Assembly: GCA_036365145.1 (NCBI GenBank)
Contig: JAEOAD010000055.1
Coordinates: 2,108,001-2,172,000 of the forward strand
DNA: 64,000 nt
Source: Orientallactaga sibirica
Taxonomy: Eukaryota; Chordata; Mammalia; Rodentia; Dipodidae
Reading direction: 5' to 3'
This document shows positions 1 through 12,700 of this stretch, piece after piece; the stretch's first letter is position 1, and every line of letters begins with the position of its first letter. The translations under genes and the position numbers were made by a program. Below the pieces are notes generated by a model, which was not told where the DNA came from, did no database searches, and saw only the letters and a program-made list of their open reading frames with translations.

Positions 1-322
1 CCTGGGAAGATGTCCCCCTCTGGGGTGCTGAAATCCTACCATTAGACTGGGCTCCTTTCAGGGTGCAGTAACCCTTTGTGCCCAGGAGAGGGAGTGCTTG
101 GAGGCCTTCGTTCTCAGAGTGATGGAGCTCTTCAGAACTGTCAGGGAATCTCAGATGGAGAGGGGATGGGCTCCCTCCATCTGCAATCAGAGACTCTTAC
201 TCCTGGAAGGGTGGCTAAGCTACCTGATTGACAAAACATCCTTAAGGCCCCTGTGAGATCTGAGGACAGGAAAGGGACAGGCCAGAGGTACACCCAGGTG
301 GGAGAAAGAGCTGGTCGCTCAC
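1..322 (-). other. CHRDL2 intron 9, 5' part
   Basis: Sequence beyond the exon 9 donor. I see no further CHRDL2 exon and no recognisable repeat here. Confidence 0.6.
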
Positions 323-496
323 CTTTCACCAGCTTCCAGAGGTAGATCTCCACCTGGTCGGAGGCTTCATGCTCCAGGGCAAAGCGGTGCAGGCTGTCTG
401 GGCTTGGGGACACTGCTGTGTGTACGAAGACCCGGGCCGGCGCCTTGGGACATCTTGTAGAACTGATTTCACTGTGGCCAGGGTCTGCTTTGTCCT
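323..496 (-). CDS. CHRDL2: CHRDL2 exon 9 (C-terminal region)
   Basis: Encodes [40 protein letters not shown] and [18 protein letters not shown]. The [19 protein letters not shown] stretch is characteristic of chordin-like proteins. Acceptor TTCTCAG, donor GTGAGC, exit in phase 1 towards an exon outside the window. The intron just upstream of its acceptor is an AT-only palindromic tract. Confidence 0.95.
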
Positions 497-3040
497 CTGA
501 GAAAAGGAGTTTAAGACGTGTTCAGTATTATTATTATTAATAATTATATATATTATATAATTTATATATTATATATAATATATAATATATAAATTATAAT
601 TAATATATTATATATATAATATATTAATATATTATTAATATTGCAATATTAATATTAGCAATTCCTCTCGAAAGTGCCAGTGTTTTAATATGCATGGAGT
701 CCAGACCATCATCTGAGTCCATGTCTATGTCAGGAGCCTTTGAGTCTACCATATAGATGGTTCCTTTAAAGTCTGGTACTTGCTGGGCATGGCAGCACAC
801 GACTTTAATCCCTGCACTAAGGAGGCCGAGGTAGGAGGATCACTGTGAGATTGAAGCCAGTCTGAGACTACAGAGTGAATTTCAGGAAAGCCTGGGCTGG
901 AGTGAGACCCTACCTCCAAAGACAAACAAACAAACAAACAAATAAATAAAGAGTCTGATACTTTCCATTCCTGTGTTTCAAGTGGTCTGGGCACCTGCAA
1001 GCCCAGTGTCCTGTGGCTGAGTGCAAGCGCTCAAGGTCTGAGGGGTTTGGGGGTGCCTGTGGCCAGTGGCCCGCCCATCCCCATCACTCCTCCTACCTGG
1101 ACAGATCTTGCAGCATTTGCCTTCCACTTTCTCGGGGTGTTGGCAGGGATACTCGCTGGGGCAGATCATGCGCTGGCAGTCCAGGCGGCCATCCTGACAT
1201 GTGCAAAGGATGCAGGGCAGGGGGCCAAAGGAGCGGAAGGCCGGGTGCCATACCTCCCCGTGGGAGTACGTCTTCCCACTGTGCACGCAGGCTGGAACGA
1301 GGAGGACAGGAGGGTCAGAGCCTCCAGTCGGGTCAGAGTCTCCGGTCCAACAGCATGGAGTGGGCCCTGACGGAACCCCTCCCCAACCTGGCCCAGCCAC
1401 ACTGCCTGCAAAATGCAGGCCAAGGTGCAAAAAGCCAGCCCCCCTGTCTCTGTTATTTCCCCTTCTCAAGCACCTCAGGTCTTACTGAAGACAGAGAGTT
1501 CTCTTGCCTCAGGAACAGGGCCTTGCCTGTGACCTCACTATCCCTAACCTTGCTGTCCTCTGGTCACTTACATCCCTTCTTCTACAGCCTGCTCCTGCCG
1601 CTGAGTCTCGGAGCTCTCACACGGCTCACTGAGATCAATGTTACCACGCGGCAGCAGAAACCCCGACAGGTCCTTTTCCCTTCCCCGCCACACTGTCTCA
1701 TCTGTACAGCAGCTCAGAGTCGGTAGCCCCATAGCTGTTCTTCTACCAGTTGAGGAGCCCTGCAGTGAGTCCTTGTCCTCCCCTTCTTCAGCTTAGCTGC
1801 CCCTTGCCCATCCCCACCGTCCTCCCGCAGCCCCTTTGGCAGACTTCCCTTCTGCCCTGTCTTCAGAGAGCAATCTGAGGGCAGAGGCAAGAAAAAGACT
1901 CTGGTAGGTGTCCCCCCCACTGATTCCTGGTGACAACACTGCAGATGCTCGGTAAAGTGTTTCTGCTTGGGAAGCAGAGGAAGGAGGAGACCAAGGCTGA
2001 AGCCGGGCTGGAGCGCACAGTGAGACTCTCCAACCCCCAATGTCAAAACCAGGACTGGTTCTTTCTCCGATTCAATGCTCGGAACACCTCAGGGTTGTCA
2101 TCTGTCAAATGGGGGTGGGGGGGCGGGTGGCAGGCCCCATGGCCTTCAAGGGCATGTTCAGTTTTGATTTATGAGATAAGCTCATGGCCAGATTGATATT
2201 GGGGAGCCAGAGTGGCAGGTACAGGAGGTTAAGGGCAGTTGGGGCCCCTTCCCCATTAATAGACTGGAGGAGGGTCCTGTCCCACCTTTCTTAGGTTTCT
2301 CCTTCAGGACAATCTTGACAGTTGTGCTGCCTGCCCCCTTGGGTCGGAAGTGGTGAGGGATGAAGCCCAGAGGAGAGCTGAGGCCCGTGGGAGATGGGGT
2401 GCCTGGGCCTCTCCTCCTTCCGTCCCCCGAACATGGTTCCTGGGAATGTCTCTGCAAATGGCAGGTAGGACGCAAATGTGACTGAATGGGACAGATCATA
2501 GATAGGGCTACAAGCCAGTCTGCAGCAAGAGTCCCAAGACTGGAAAGCTGACTTTCCAGTGAGAGGGCTGCACAGGCTCTGTATAGAACCATCTGGATGG
2601 GTTCCAAGACCTGTTCAGACAGCAGATCTTTGAAAACTTTCAGAGGATAGAGATTTGGCAATGTAGCCTCCATCAAAGCCTTCCCATGCCTTGTCAGAGC
2701 TAAGCCTTGTGGCTGGGGTGGGCAGAGGGACATAAGGTAATTAGGGATATTGGAAACTCAATGCTTGGGTCGATGGAAGACCAGAGTTCAAATCCTCAGC
2801 ACCCACATAAAGTCAGGTGCAAAGCGACGCACGCCTCTATAATTCCAGTGCTGCTTACAGCAATGGCAGCAGAGCCAGGGGAATTGTGAAGCTTGTGGGA
2901 CTTGAGAGCGAGAGCAAGAGAGACCTTATCTCCAAAATAAAAGGTGGAAGGAGAGTGCCACCACCCTGACATTTTCCTCTAATCTCCACATGCACACTGA
3001 TACATGCATGCCTATACATACACACTACACACACACAAAT

Positions 3041-3071
<31 letters not shown>

Positions 3072-3727
3072 GCTTAAGAAGAGTGAGGTGAAAAATAAAA
3101 AGAGTGAGGTGATGGGATAACAGAATGGGCCTCTGAAGATTCCACAAAGCCCCAGAATACATCAGGATGAAGAAGCTAAGAGCTGACTTCATACAGAGTC
3201 AAAAGATCTTCAGAATTCAGGCCTTCTTTCCTAAATCCCTGGAACCCAGGATCCCAAGACCCTTTGGGGTTTCAATGTAGCTGCCCTGGGGGACAAAGGA
3301 ACAGCGTGGACAATAGCTGAGAGTCAGGCAGATATTGGTCTTGTGCGGCAGCTTCTCTCCCCAGCCTGCCCGCAGAGTCATGCTCTCACCCCGCGTGGTG
3401 ACTGCGCAGAGTCCTCTTCTTCTGACCTCTCACTTGCTCCGTCTGAAAACTCAAGAGGAAGATGGGTCAGCCGTGTGCTCCTCAGCCTTGTGGCCATGGT
3501 TCTGAGGACTCCAACTATAGGATCTGCCCCAGCCCACCCACCCACAGGCCCTATACCTCAGGGAAGGGGGTGTGGGGGAAGCTTACTTCTACCTCTCCTT
3601 TCCTACCTCTCCTTTCTTTGTTGAATTGTTGAAGTTTCCACAAGTCAGTTGCATCCTCAGTTTCCCCATACTGACCTATTGATCACTATTGGGATTGATC
3701 TGCGTGGCTGGGCATCTTGTTTAGTTT

Positions 3728-3773
<46 letters not shown>

Positions 3774-6700
3774 GTTTTTTTCCAAGGTAGAGTTTCACTG
3801 TAGCCCAGGCTGACGTGGAATTCACTATGTTGTCTCAGAGTGGCCTTGAACTCACGGTGATCCTCCTACCTCTGCCTCCCGAGTGCTGGGATTAAAGGCG
3901 TGCGCCACCACAATCGGCTTTTGTTTAGTTTTTATTGATGTCACCACTCTGGGATACTGGGCATCTCTACAGTGCCCATCAGGGGTGGCCCGGGATCCCA
4001 GAAGCCCATGCCTAAGCAGGCACAGCTGTTCAACCCAGCTGAATGTGATGTCACCAGGCCATGGTTTTCACCGCACATTACTAGGGACCTACTCTCTAGC
4101 CCCTCCGCCCCTCCAGGCAGCCTCTCTGAGACAACACTCCTGGGGAACCAGCACATAAGCTCCTTGGACCCTGCCGCTTCCTGTCTATCTGAGCACAAGT
4201 CTCTCTCCCAGCTCCTTGTCTCACTATACCATGTGGTTCCTGCTTCCAAGTCCGAGAGCACAGGAATCAGACTTAGAAATGACCGAGGTCAAGATGGCTC
4301 AGTGGTTAAGAGCACTTCCTGTGCAAGCACAAGGGCCTGAGGAGGCCTGAGAGACTGCTTGAGCTTGACACACAGCACCTATATAAACAGCTGGTGGTGG
4401 CCACACGTGTCTATAACCCCAGTCCCATAGGGAAGGCAGAGACCCAAGAATCATAGGAACTTATAGGGAAAACAAACAAACAAACAGGGGCTGGAGATAT
4501 GGTTTGGCAGTTAAGGCACTTGCCTTTGAAGCCTAAGGACCCGGGTTTGATTCCCCAGATCCCACGTATGCCAGATGCATATAGGTTGCACATGCATCTG
4601 GAGTTCATTTTCAGTGGCTAGAGGCCCCGGGGTACTATTATCTCTCTTTCTCTAATGAATAACTATATAAAAATAAAAATATAGAAAACAACCCAGCAAG
4701 CTCCAGGATCAGTTAGGGACTCTGTCACAAATGAACAGGTGGGAGGAAGAGCACTGGAGCAGGACATTCAACATCTGGCCACTGCAGGTGAGTTCCTGGA
4801 ACACCACATAGGCACATACACATGCATCCACCACACACACATATACACACATCACAAGCCAAAAAAAAAAAAAGCTGGTAAAATCATCAAGGCCAACCTC
4901 ATAGTGGGCATGGCACAGCTGATGCCCAGAGAGGGCAAGGAATTTGTGACACTATCTGCAAGAACCAGAACTGGGGTGTGCCTTCCAAGATGCCAAGACC
5001 TGGGGCTCATTCCACTAGGAAGCATTTCTCTGCCTGAGTGCTACCTCTTCCAGGAAGGACAGAGACAGTCTAGTGGCTTCTCTCTGCTCAGGCCCTGCCT
5101 GCCCTGCACCTGCCCTTGCTCTGGCCTCAGTTTGATGTGGAGCTTCTACTCCAGGAGCCCAATCCTGTGCCCCACTCTTTCGTGCAGACAGGAGACATGG
5201 TCCCAGTCTTGGCAGCTTCATTGAATTGCAGAGAAGGTGCCCAATCATTGCAGGCTGTGTGAGAGCGTCTCTTCTGCTCCTACCAACTTACTGTCCTCAG
5301 CCTCAACCCAGCAGCACCTCTTGTCCACGCCCGCAGCCAAGCTTCCCCCATCCCTCTGCCTATTGCTCCCAGGGCTGTCCGGCACCTGTGTGTGCATGCA
5401 CACTGGAACACTCAGGGGAATTAATAGTTGTGGGATGAGCCTGGGCTAAGGGGAGTTGATGAATGTGCGGATAACCTTCCCCTTGTTTCTTTCCCACCCC
5501 CAGACTTTCCTGAGAAAACTTTCCCTCTCCCCATCGTGAGCTTCCTGGGATTGCAATAATGACAGAAGTGGCACAGCAGCTTTTGTCATGGGCCCCATTG
5601 CCTGCGGCATCTGGGCTAAGCCACTACTACCCTGCAGGAAGGGACCATCTGTGCCAATGGTGATGGTCCCTGAGGCTCCTCCCAACGGTCCATGGAGTCA
5701 CTGCTCTGGGGACCTGGCAGACTTTGGGGCAGACTCACCTTTGCAGGTTTGGCAGCATGAGTCAGGCAGCGGGAACGGGGCAGGGCAGCCGGGTTCAGGG
5801 CAGGTCATGAGGCCGCAGTAGATCTGGCCCTCCTGCAGACAGAGCACACAGGGCTGGAGATGAGTTCTGGAGAGGACCAGTCTTGGGGCCCCCTGGAGAG
5901 CTCTCTTCCCTGGGCACAAATGGCTTCAAAGTCTCCCCTGAGGTGGGAGAGGGAGAGCACAGCATGTGGCTCTTGGAAAAGGCCCAGCCAGTTCAGGAGG
6001 GTCCCCCGGACCTCCCATTCCCACTTCAGGCCCTTCAGCATCACCTTCATCAGGCTCTCTCGGCAACCTGTGAGGTGGACTTCTCCCCACCCTACAGATG
6101 AGGGCAGCGAGGGAGGCTTGTGCTATCCAATTCCAATTCGAGAGACTATTGAGAGAGAAGGGACCCGAGCTTAGACTGCAGGCTCTTCCTACTGAAATCA
6201 GTGTCCTTCTGGGCCAGGAGCAGGGACACTGGATGGGTTGTCACCTGAACTCTTACTGAAAAACCTATGGCCCCCAACTTTAGGACCTGACTCAAAAGAC
6301 AAGACTGCAGGGCCCAGTGCCCTTCATGAGGTTAGTGGTGGGGGACAAGAGCCTCTGCTTGGACTTCTCTCTGGACCTAGGTTTTGTGAGCTGAGTGGGA
6401 GCATGCCCCTCTAGTTGTGAAGGACAGCTGAATACATGTCTGTGAAAACCAGCAGTTCCGACAGGAAGCAAGGTGATCCCGAATCCTCTCTTTTCTCCTT
6501 CCCATGAGACTAAGAAACAAGGATCATGTTTCTTGAGGGGAGGCCAGGAGTCAAGCCAATGCTATAAACTAGGGTGAAAAGACAGAAGGGGAGCCACACA
6601 TCCAGCGAGATTGCACAAAGGAACCACTAGAATGTTCCACCAGCCCACCTCCATTTCTGCCTCTTCCTAATGGCCTTGTCCTAGTCCAGGCATCTCCCTT

Positions 6701-9700
6701 CATGGGAAGCAGCCTACTACAGGGGAAAGATCATGGAATTTGGGCCTAAGGCAAGCCACTTGGTTGTTTTGAACTCCAGTTTGCTTGTCTAAAAGTCAGG
6801 GCAAGTGAGCTCCCTCTCCTGGGGCCGTTGGGATGCTGTGTATAAACACAGTGGTGGATACTCTAGACCACATCAAGAGGCTCAGGCCCTGCAAACAGCA
6901 GTCACTCAATAGACTGGTAGGAAGTCACTCCACGAGGGCAGGTTGTTCCCTCTGCCACATGGATGTTTTAGGATTCAGAGCTTCCCGCTGATGGGAAGGG
7001 ACAAGAGGGGAGGCAGGCCTGAAGAAGTGACTTTCCAAGGTCATACAAGGAATCAAATCATGTGTCACTCTTTCTTCTGGAATGAGAACAGTCTCTCCTG
7101 TTCTCACAAAACTTACAAGGCCTTGAAAAGTCAGCAAGTTAAAAGAGCAGCTGGGGAGATGACCCAGCAGTTTACGGCATTTGCTTGCCCTGCTACCCTG
7201 GTTCGTATCCCCAGTACCTATGCAAAGCCAGATGCACAGACTGGAACATGGGACTGGAGGAGTCCATGTGCAGCATCAAGAGGTCCTTCTAGGCCCATAG
7301 TGTGTCTGTCTTCCTCACTCTCTCAAATAATTAAAGACATTCTAAATTTTTAATAGAAAGTTAATCATGGAACACTTTCTTCAATATTTATTTATTTATC
7401 TATTTATTTAATGTCCCTGGTCCTACTCTGACCACAGGCAGGGGGAGTCTACTCGGCTTCAGAGCAAATCCTATTTGCTACCATCAGGCCCTGTCTGTCC
7501 CAGGACTGAATGATCATTCATTAATTCATTCTGAAATGACCACAGGTGTCCTCTGTTTGCAGGCCCTGGTCTGGGAGCAAGGGAGGATACACAGTCAAAA
7601 TCAATGGGCAGGGCTGGAGAGATGGCTTAATGGTTAAGGTGCTTGCCTGCAAAGCCAAAGGGCCCAGGTTTGATGCCCCAGGACCCATGTAAGCCAGATG
7701 CACAAAGTGGTGCATGTGCCTGGAATTCATTTGTAGCAGTTGAGGCCCTGGAGCACCCATATCTCTCTCTCTCTCTCTGTCTCTTTCTCTCTCTCAAATA
7801 AATAAATAAATAAAATAATTATTAAAAAAATAAATGGGAATACTCTCTCCTGTTGAGGAGTGCAGTGTCCACTGGGTGAGGGGCAAAAAAATGGGCCACT
7901 GTCAGTACCCAGGAACCCATGGTGTGACAAGAAGTTTGGGAGAGTGTGGAAACCTACAGAAAGGTCTCCTTACCTACCTAGAGGCAGGACATTCTGGATC
8001 CCGGATGATCCCTTCCCTCCAGGCTCCCTGGTTCTCATTTAAGTGCCCCATCTATAAGGCTGTGCTCTCGGCTGTTGGGATACAAGCTTGGGCTGCAGGG
8101 ACAAGAGAAAGTCTTACCGTACAGCTGCAGAGGACACACTGATTCGGCAGGCGGGTGGGGAACAGCTCCTGGGCACTGAAGAGCTCTCCATGTTGGTATG
8201 TGGTTCCATTGTGCTGGCAGGACTTTGGGGGAGCCCGGAGTCCAGAGGGGGTATGTGGTTCTGGGGGGTGGGGGGCGGAGAGACAAGAGAAAGAAGAAAG
8301 TGAGGTTTTGCATGGTTTTCAGATCTTTGCCAGGGCTGGAGAGATGGCTTAGCGGTTAAGGCACTTGCCTGCAAAGCCAAAGGACCCAGGTTCGATTCCC
8401 CAGGTCCCACATGAGCCAGATGCACAAGGTGGTGCATGCATCTGGAGGTCGTTTGCAGTGGCTGGAGACCCTGGTGTGCCCATTCTCTCCCTCCTTTCCT
8501 CCCCCCCCCCACCCCTTTCTCTCTCTCTCAGATCAATAAAAATTTTTAAAAATCTTTGCCAGAATTAAGGAGGCTACTTTTCTGAAGATTTGAATTTTCC
8601 CCCTCTTGGCATTTAAACAAGTTGTTTTTGGTTTTCCCAGCCATTCCCCACATCAGCTGACCAAGAGGTCCTAATGACACCGACATGTGACTGCAAAGAC
8701 AAGGTACTATGGTAAAGGCCATGGTGATGAAAACACAGATGTTTGGACAGCCCAGGGGAGGAGCCCCTCACTTGGCCTGGGAAGGCTTCCTGAAGGACTG
8801 ACAGAGTCTTGGAGAATAAGAAGCAGCAAGCAGTCAAAGGGCAGAGTCTGGAAAGACAAAACGAGTGAAGAGTATTTGAGGAAGAAGGTGCCAGGCCAAG
8901 GCACAGGGGCAAAACCAGCTTGGAGAGGGAAGGACCCTAGGATGAAATGACAGCCACTGCTCCCTCAGGGCACCAGAGCCAGCGCTCTCTGTGACCCATA
9001 TCACACCCACAGGCTGACAAACCCTGGGCTTCGACTAAGAAAATAGGCTCCTCTGCACAATACTCTGCCACCGTGAACTAGCGCAGCCTCGCTCCAGACC
9101 CCAGAGCTGAGGCCAGAGTCAGGAGCCCCTTTCTCATCACTTTCTTGTTGCTGGACATTGATTCTCATCTCAACATGTCTCCCCGCTTCTAACTTGGACC
9201 CCACCTGGCTGCCTTCAAAGGCTACTTGGTCATGCTAGGTTCTTGGGCCCCCTGACCTCTCTCTGTTGTCTACTTCCTAGAATCTCAGTCTCAGAAGATC
9301 TTAAAACTTTAAAAATCATGGCAACACAGACATTAGCATTAGACACCAAACTAGCACAGGGAGGACTCAACGCACAGGGAGGACTCCCAGAGCATAGGAT
9401 TTAGCCACGCCCAGCCCCATGGTAGTACACATGGAGCCTACAGGACTTGGATGGCTTGGGCACAGCTTGAGTTTATCTCCCAGAGGCTCATATGCTCAAA
9501 GCGTGCTCCTCATGTGGTGGTCTGGGGAAGCGGTTGACAACCAAGGCTCAGGGGCCGTTGCAGAAGAGGGGGAAGAAAGAATGTCAGAGCCAAAGGAAGG
9601 GTACGGTTCCTTACAATGCAACTGTCCAGACAGAAATTGGCCTCAATATCTATGACCTCGCAGTGCCTAGCAACACCTCCACAAGACCCTCACAATACGA

Positions 9701-12700
9701 GAAAAAGATGATGACATCAAATTAAAAGAGAGACTAATGGAGAGAGGGAGAGGATATGATGGTGAAGGGGAAAGGGGGGGAAAGGGGGGGAAAGGTAGAA
9801 AATTATCATGGTTTATTGTCTGTAAATACAGAAGTTGTCAATTAAAAAAAAATCAAGAAAAGAAAAAGAAAAGAAAAGAGAGCTGGGCGTGGTGGCGCAC
9901 GCCTTTAGCACTCGGGAGGTAGAGGTGGGAGGATCGCTGTGAGTTGAGGCCACCCTGAGACTACATAGTGAATTCCAGGTCTGCCTGAGCTAGAGTGAGA
10001 CCCTACCTCTGGGGGAAAAAAAAAAGAACCGGGTGTGGTGGCGCACGCCTTTAATCCCAGCACTTGGGAGGCAGAGGTGGGAGGATCACCGTGAGTTCGG
10101 GGCCACCCTGAGACTACATAGTTAATTCCAGGTCAGCCTGGACCAGAGTGAGACCCTATCTCAAAAAAAAATAATAATAAAAAGAAAAAAAAAAGAAAAA
10201 GAAAGAAAAGAAAAGAAAAAGAAAGATGGAAGTTGGTAGGTCACTGGGACACTGTCCTTGGAGGAGAACAATACCGTCCTTGTGGGGCTCTGGTGAGCTC
10301 TTCTGCGTGAGTCATTCTTTACGAAGCAAGTCAACCTCATGCTCTGGCCTCCTCCTGCACACAGCCTCCCTTTCCAGTTCCCCGCCACACTGTGATCCCC
10401 AGGAGATCCCACCAGAGGCCGAGCTGATGGGGCCACCAGATCTTGGACTTTCAGCTTCCAAACCTGTGAGCTCAATCAACTTTTTTTTTCTGAATAAGTG
10501 CCCAGTTTGAGGTATTCTGTGAAAATCCACTCATTCAAAGGGTTTCCAGCCCAAGATCACCCACCTTCACTTCCCAGAGTAGATCCCTCCCGTCCCCGCC
10601 ACACATCTGGCTAGCTAGAGAGACTAGAGCCCAGGTGTGCAGTGAGCAGGCCAGGTCACCCCCATCTCCTACAGCCCGTGTCGACTTCTGTCTCCTCTTG
10701 CCAACTTCAGCACCAGAAGTTCGCCTGTCTGCCTGTCTGCCTGCCCCGATACTCTGGCGTAGGTGTGTGTCTCCACATCTCTGATGGGCAGAGATTGCCC
10801 CCTCCTCCTAGCATCTTTTCTCAGCCAGAGCAGAGGGCAAAGGAGAAGTCAGTGTCCAAGGAGGAGGGGGGCTACTTACCCACACACCTGGGGCAGCACT
10901 GCTGCGGCTCCGTCACCGGATGCGGGCAGTGGATGGGTGGGCAGCGGAGGCGGTAACAATTCACGTGGGCAGTCTGAAGGGGACACAAGGGTCAGCCCTG
11001 GTTCCAAAGAACCACCACCTCCCACCTATAGGGCTTCTCTCCCAAAGCGTCCACCTCGTCAACCCAGTCCTAGCCGGCAATGGGATTAGAAATAAATTCA
11101 AGAGGGCTCAGTTTCTGTCTGCTCTTCCCACTAAGTGGCTCTCACTTGGTCCACTCATCGCATCCGCTCTCACTCTGGGGAAGGACACAGCCAGTTCATG
11201 GGTTGCTCAGATGACAGACTTCTTTAGGGGCATGAGAAAAACAAGTAAGAGCTTTGAAGAACTTAAAAAAATTTTTTACTTTTATTTATTTATTTGATAG
11301 AGAGAAAGAGGGAGGGAGAGAGAGAGAGAGAATGGGCGCACCAGGGCCTCCAGCCACTGCAAATGAACTCCAATGTGCCCCCTTGTGCATCTGGCTAACA
11401 TGGGTCCTGGGGAATCCAACCTGGGCCCTTTGGCTTTGCAGGCAAGTGCCTTAACTGCTAAGCCATCCCTCCAGCCCCGCTTTGAAGAATTTTTGATTAT
11501 TGAGCTTAGCACGTTGATGGATTGTGTTTGTGCGCATGCGTGCGAGTGTTGTATATTAGCATGTGTGTATGCCCATGCAAGCACCCCATCGCTCACCTGT
11601 GCTAGCCAGAGCAGAGCAATGTGTCTGGCTCCCTTGCTCTTCTGCCTGTTCTTACTGGAGCAAGAGTCTCTTACTGATCCTGGAGCTTGTCTCTCTCCCT
11701 TTCTTTCTTTCTTTCTAAATTTTTGTTTTTATTTATTTACTTTATTTATTTGAGAGTGAGATAGAGGCAAATAGATAAATAGAGAATGGGCATGCCAGGG
11801 CCACTGCAAACTCCAGATGCATGTACTACTTTGTGCATCTGGCTTACGTGGGTACTAGAGAATCAAACCTAGGTCCTTTAGCTTTGCAGGCAAGTGCCTT
11901 AACTGCTAAGCCATCTCTCTAGGCACCCCCTTTAAAAATTTTTTTAAATATATATATACATATATATATATATATTTATCTATTTATTTGAGAGAGAAAG
12001 AAAGGGCACACCAGGGCCTCTAGCTGCTGAAAGTGATCTCCAGATGCATACACCACCTTGTGCATCTGGCTTTACATGGTTACTGGGGAATCAAATCTGG
12101 CTCCTTTGGCTTTGCAGAAAAGCACCTTAACCACTAAACGATCTCTCCAGCCTTATTTATATTTCCTACTTTGTGTGTGAGCTCCAGTCTGTTCCCCTAG
12201 GGAACTGGGTTACAGACCACACTCAGCTTTTTGTTTTGTCGTGTTTTTTTGAGGTAGGGCCTTGCTCTAGTCCAGGCAGACCTGGAATTCACTATTTAGT
12301 CTCAGGATGGCCTCGAACTCATGGTGATCCTCCTACCTCAGCCTCTCAAGTGCTGAGATTAAAGCTGTGCACAACCACGCCTGGCTTATACCCAGATTTT
12401 ATGCAAGTCCTGGGGATTGAACTCAGGCAATCTCTAAGGCTTCCTCAGGCCCTCATGCTTGCACAGAAAGTGCTATTAACCCACTGAGCAATCTCTCCAA
12501 CCCTGGTATTTTTCTTTAGAGAAAGAGAGAATATGGGTGTGCCAGGACCTCTAGCCACTGCAAATGAACTCCACACACATGCACCACCATGTGCATCTGG
12601 CTTAAGTGGGTTCTGGGGAATCGAACCTGGGTCCTTAAGCTTCCCAGGCAAGTGCCTTAACAGCTGGTCCATCTATCCAGCCCAGTTTTATTCTTTCAGT

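Noticed and set aside
8345..8399. tRNA-like box A and box B
   Set aside because: They belong to a DIP-type SINE present dozens of times, not to a functional tRNA gene; no cloverleaf with anticodon arm is maintained.
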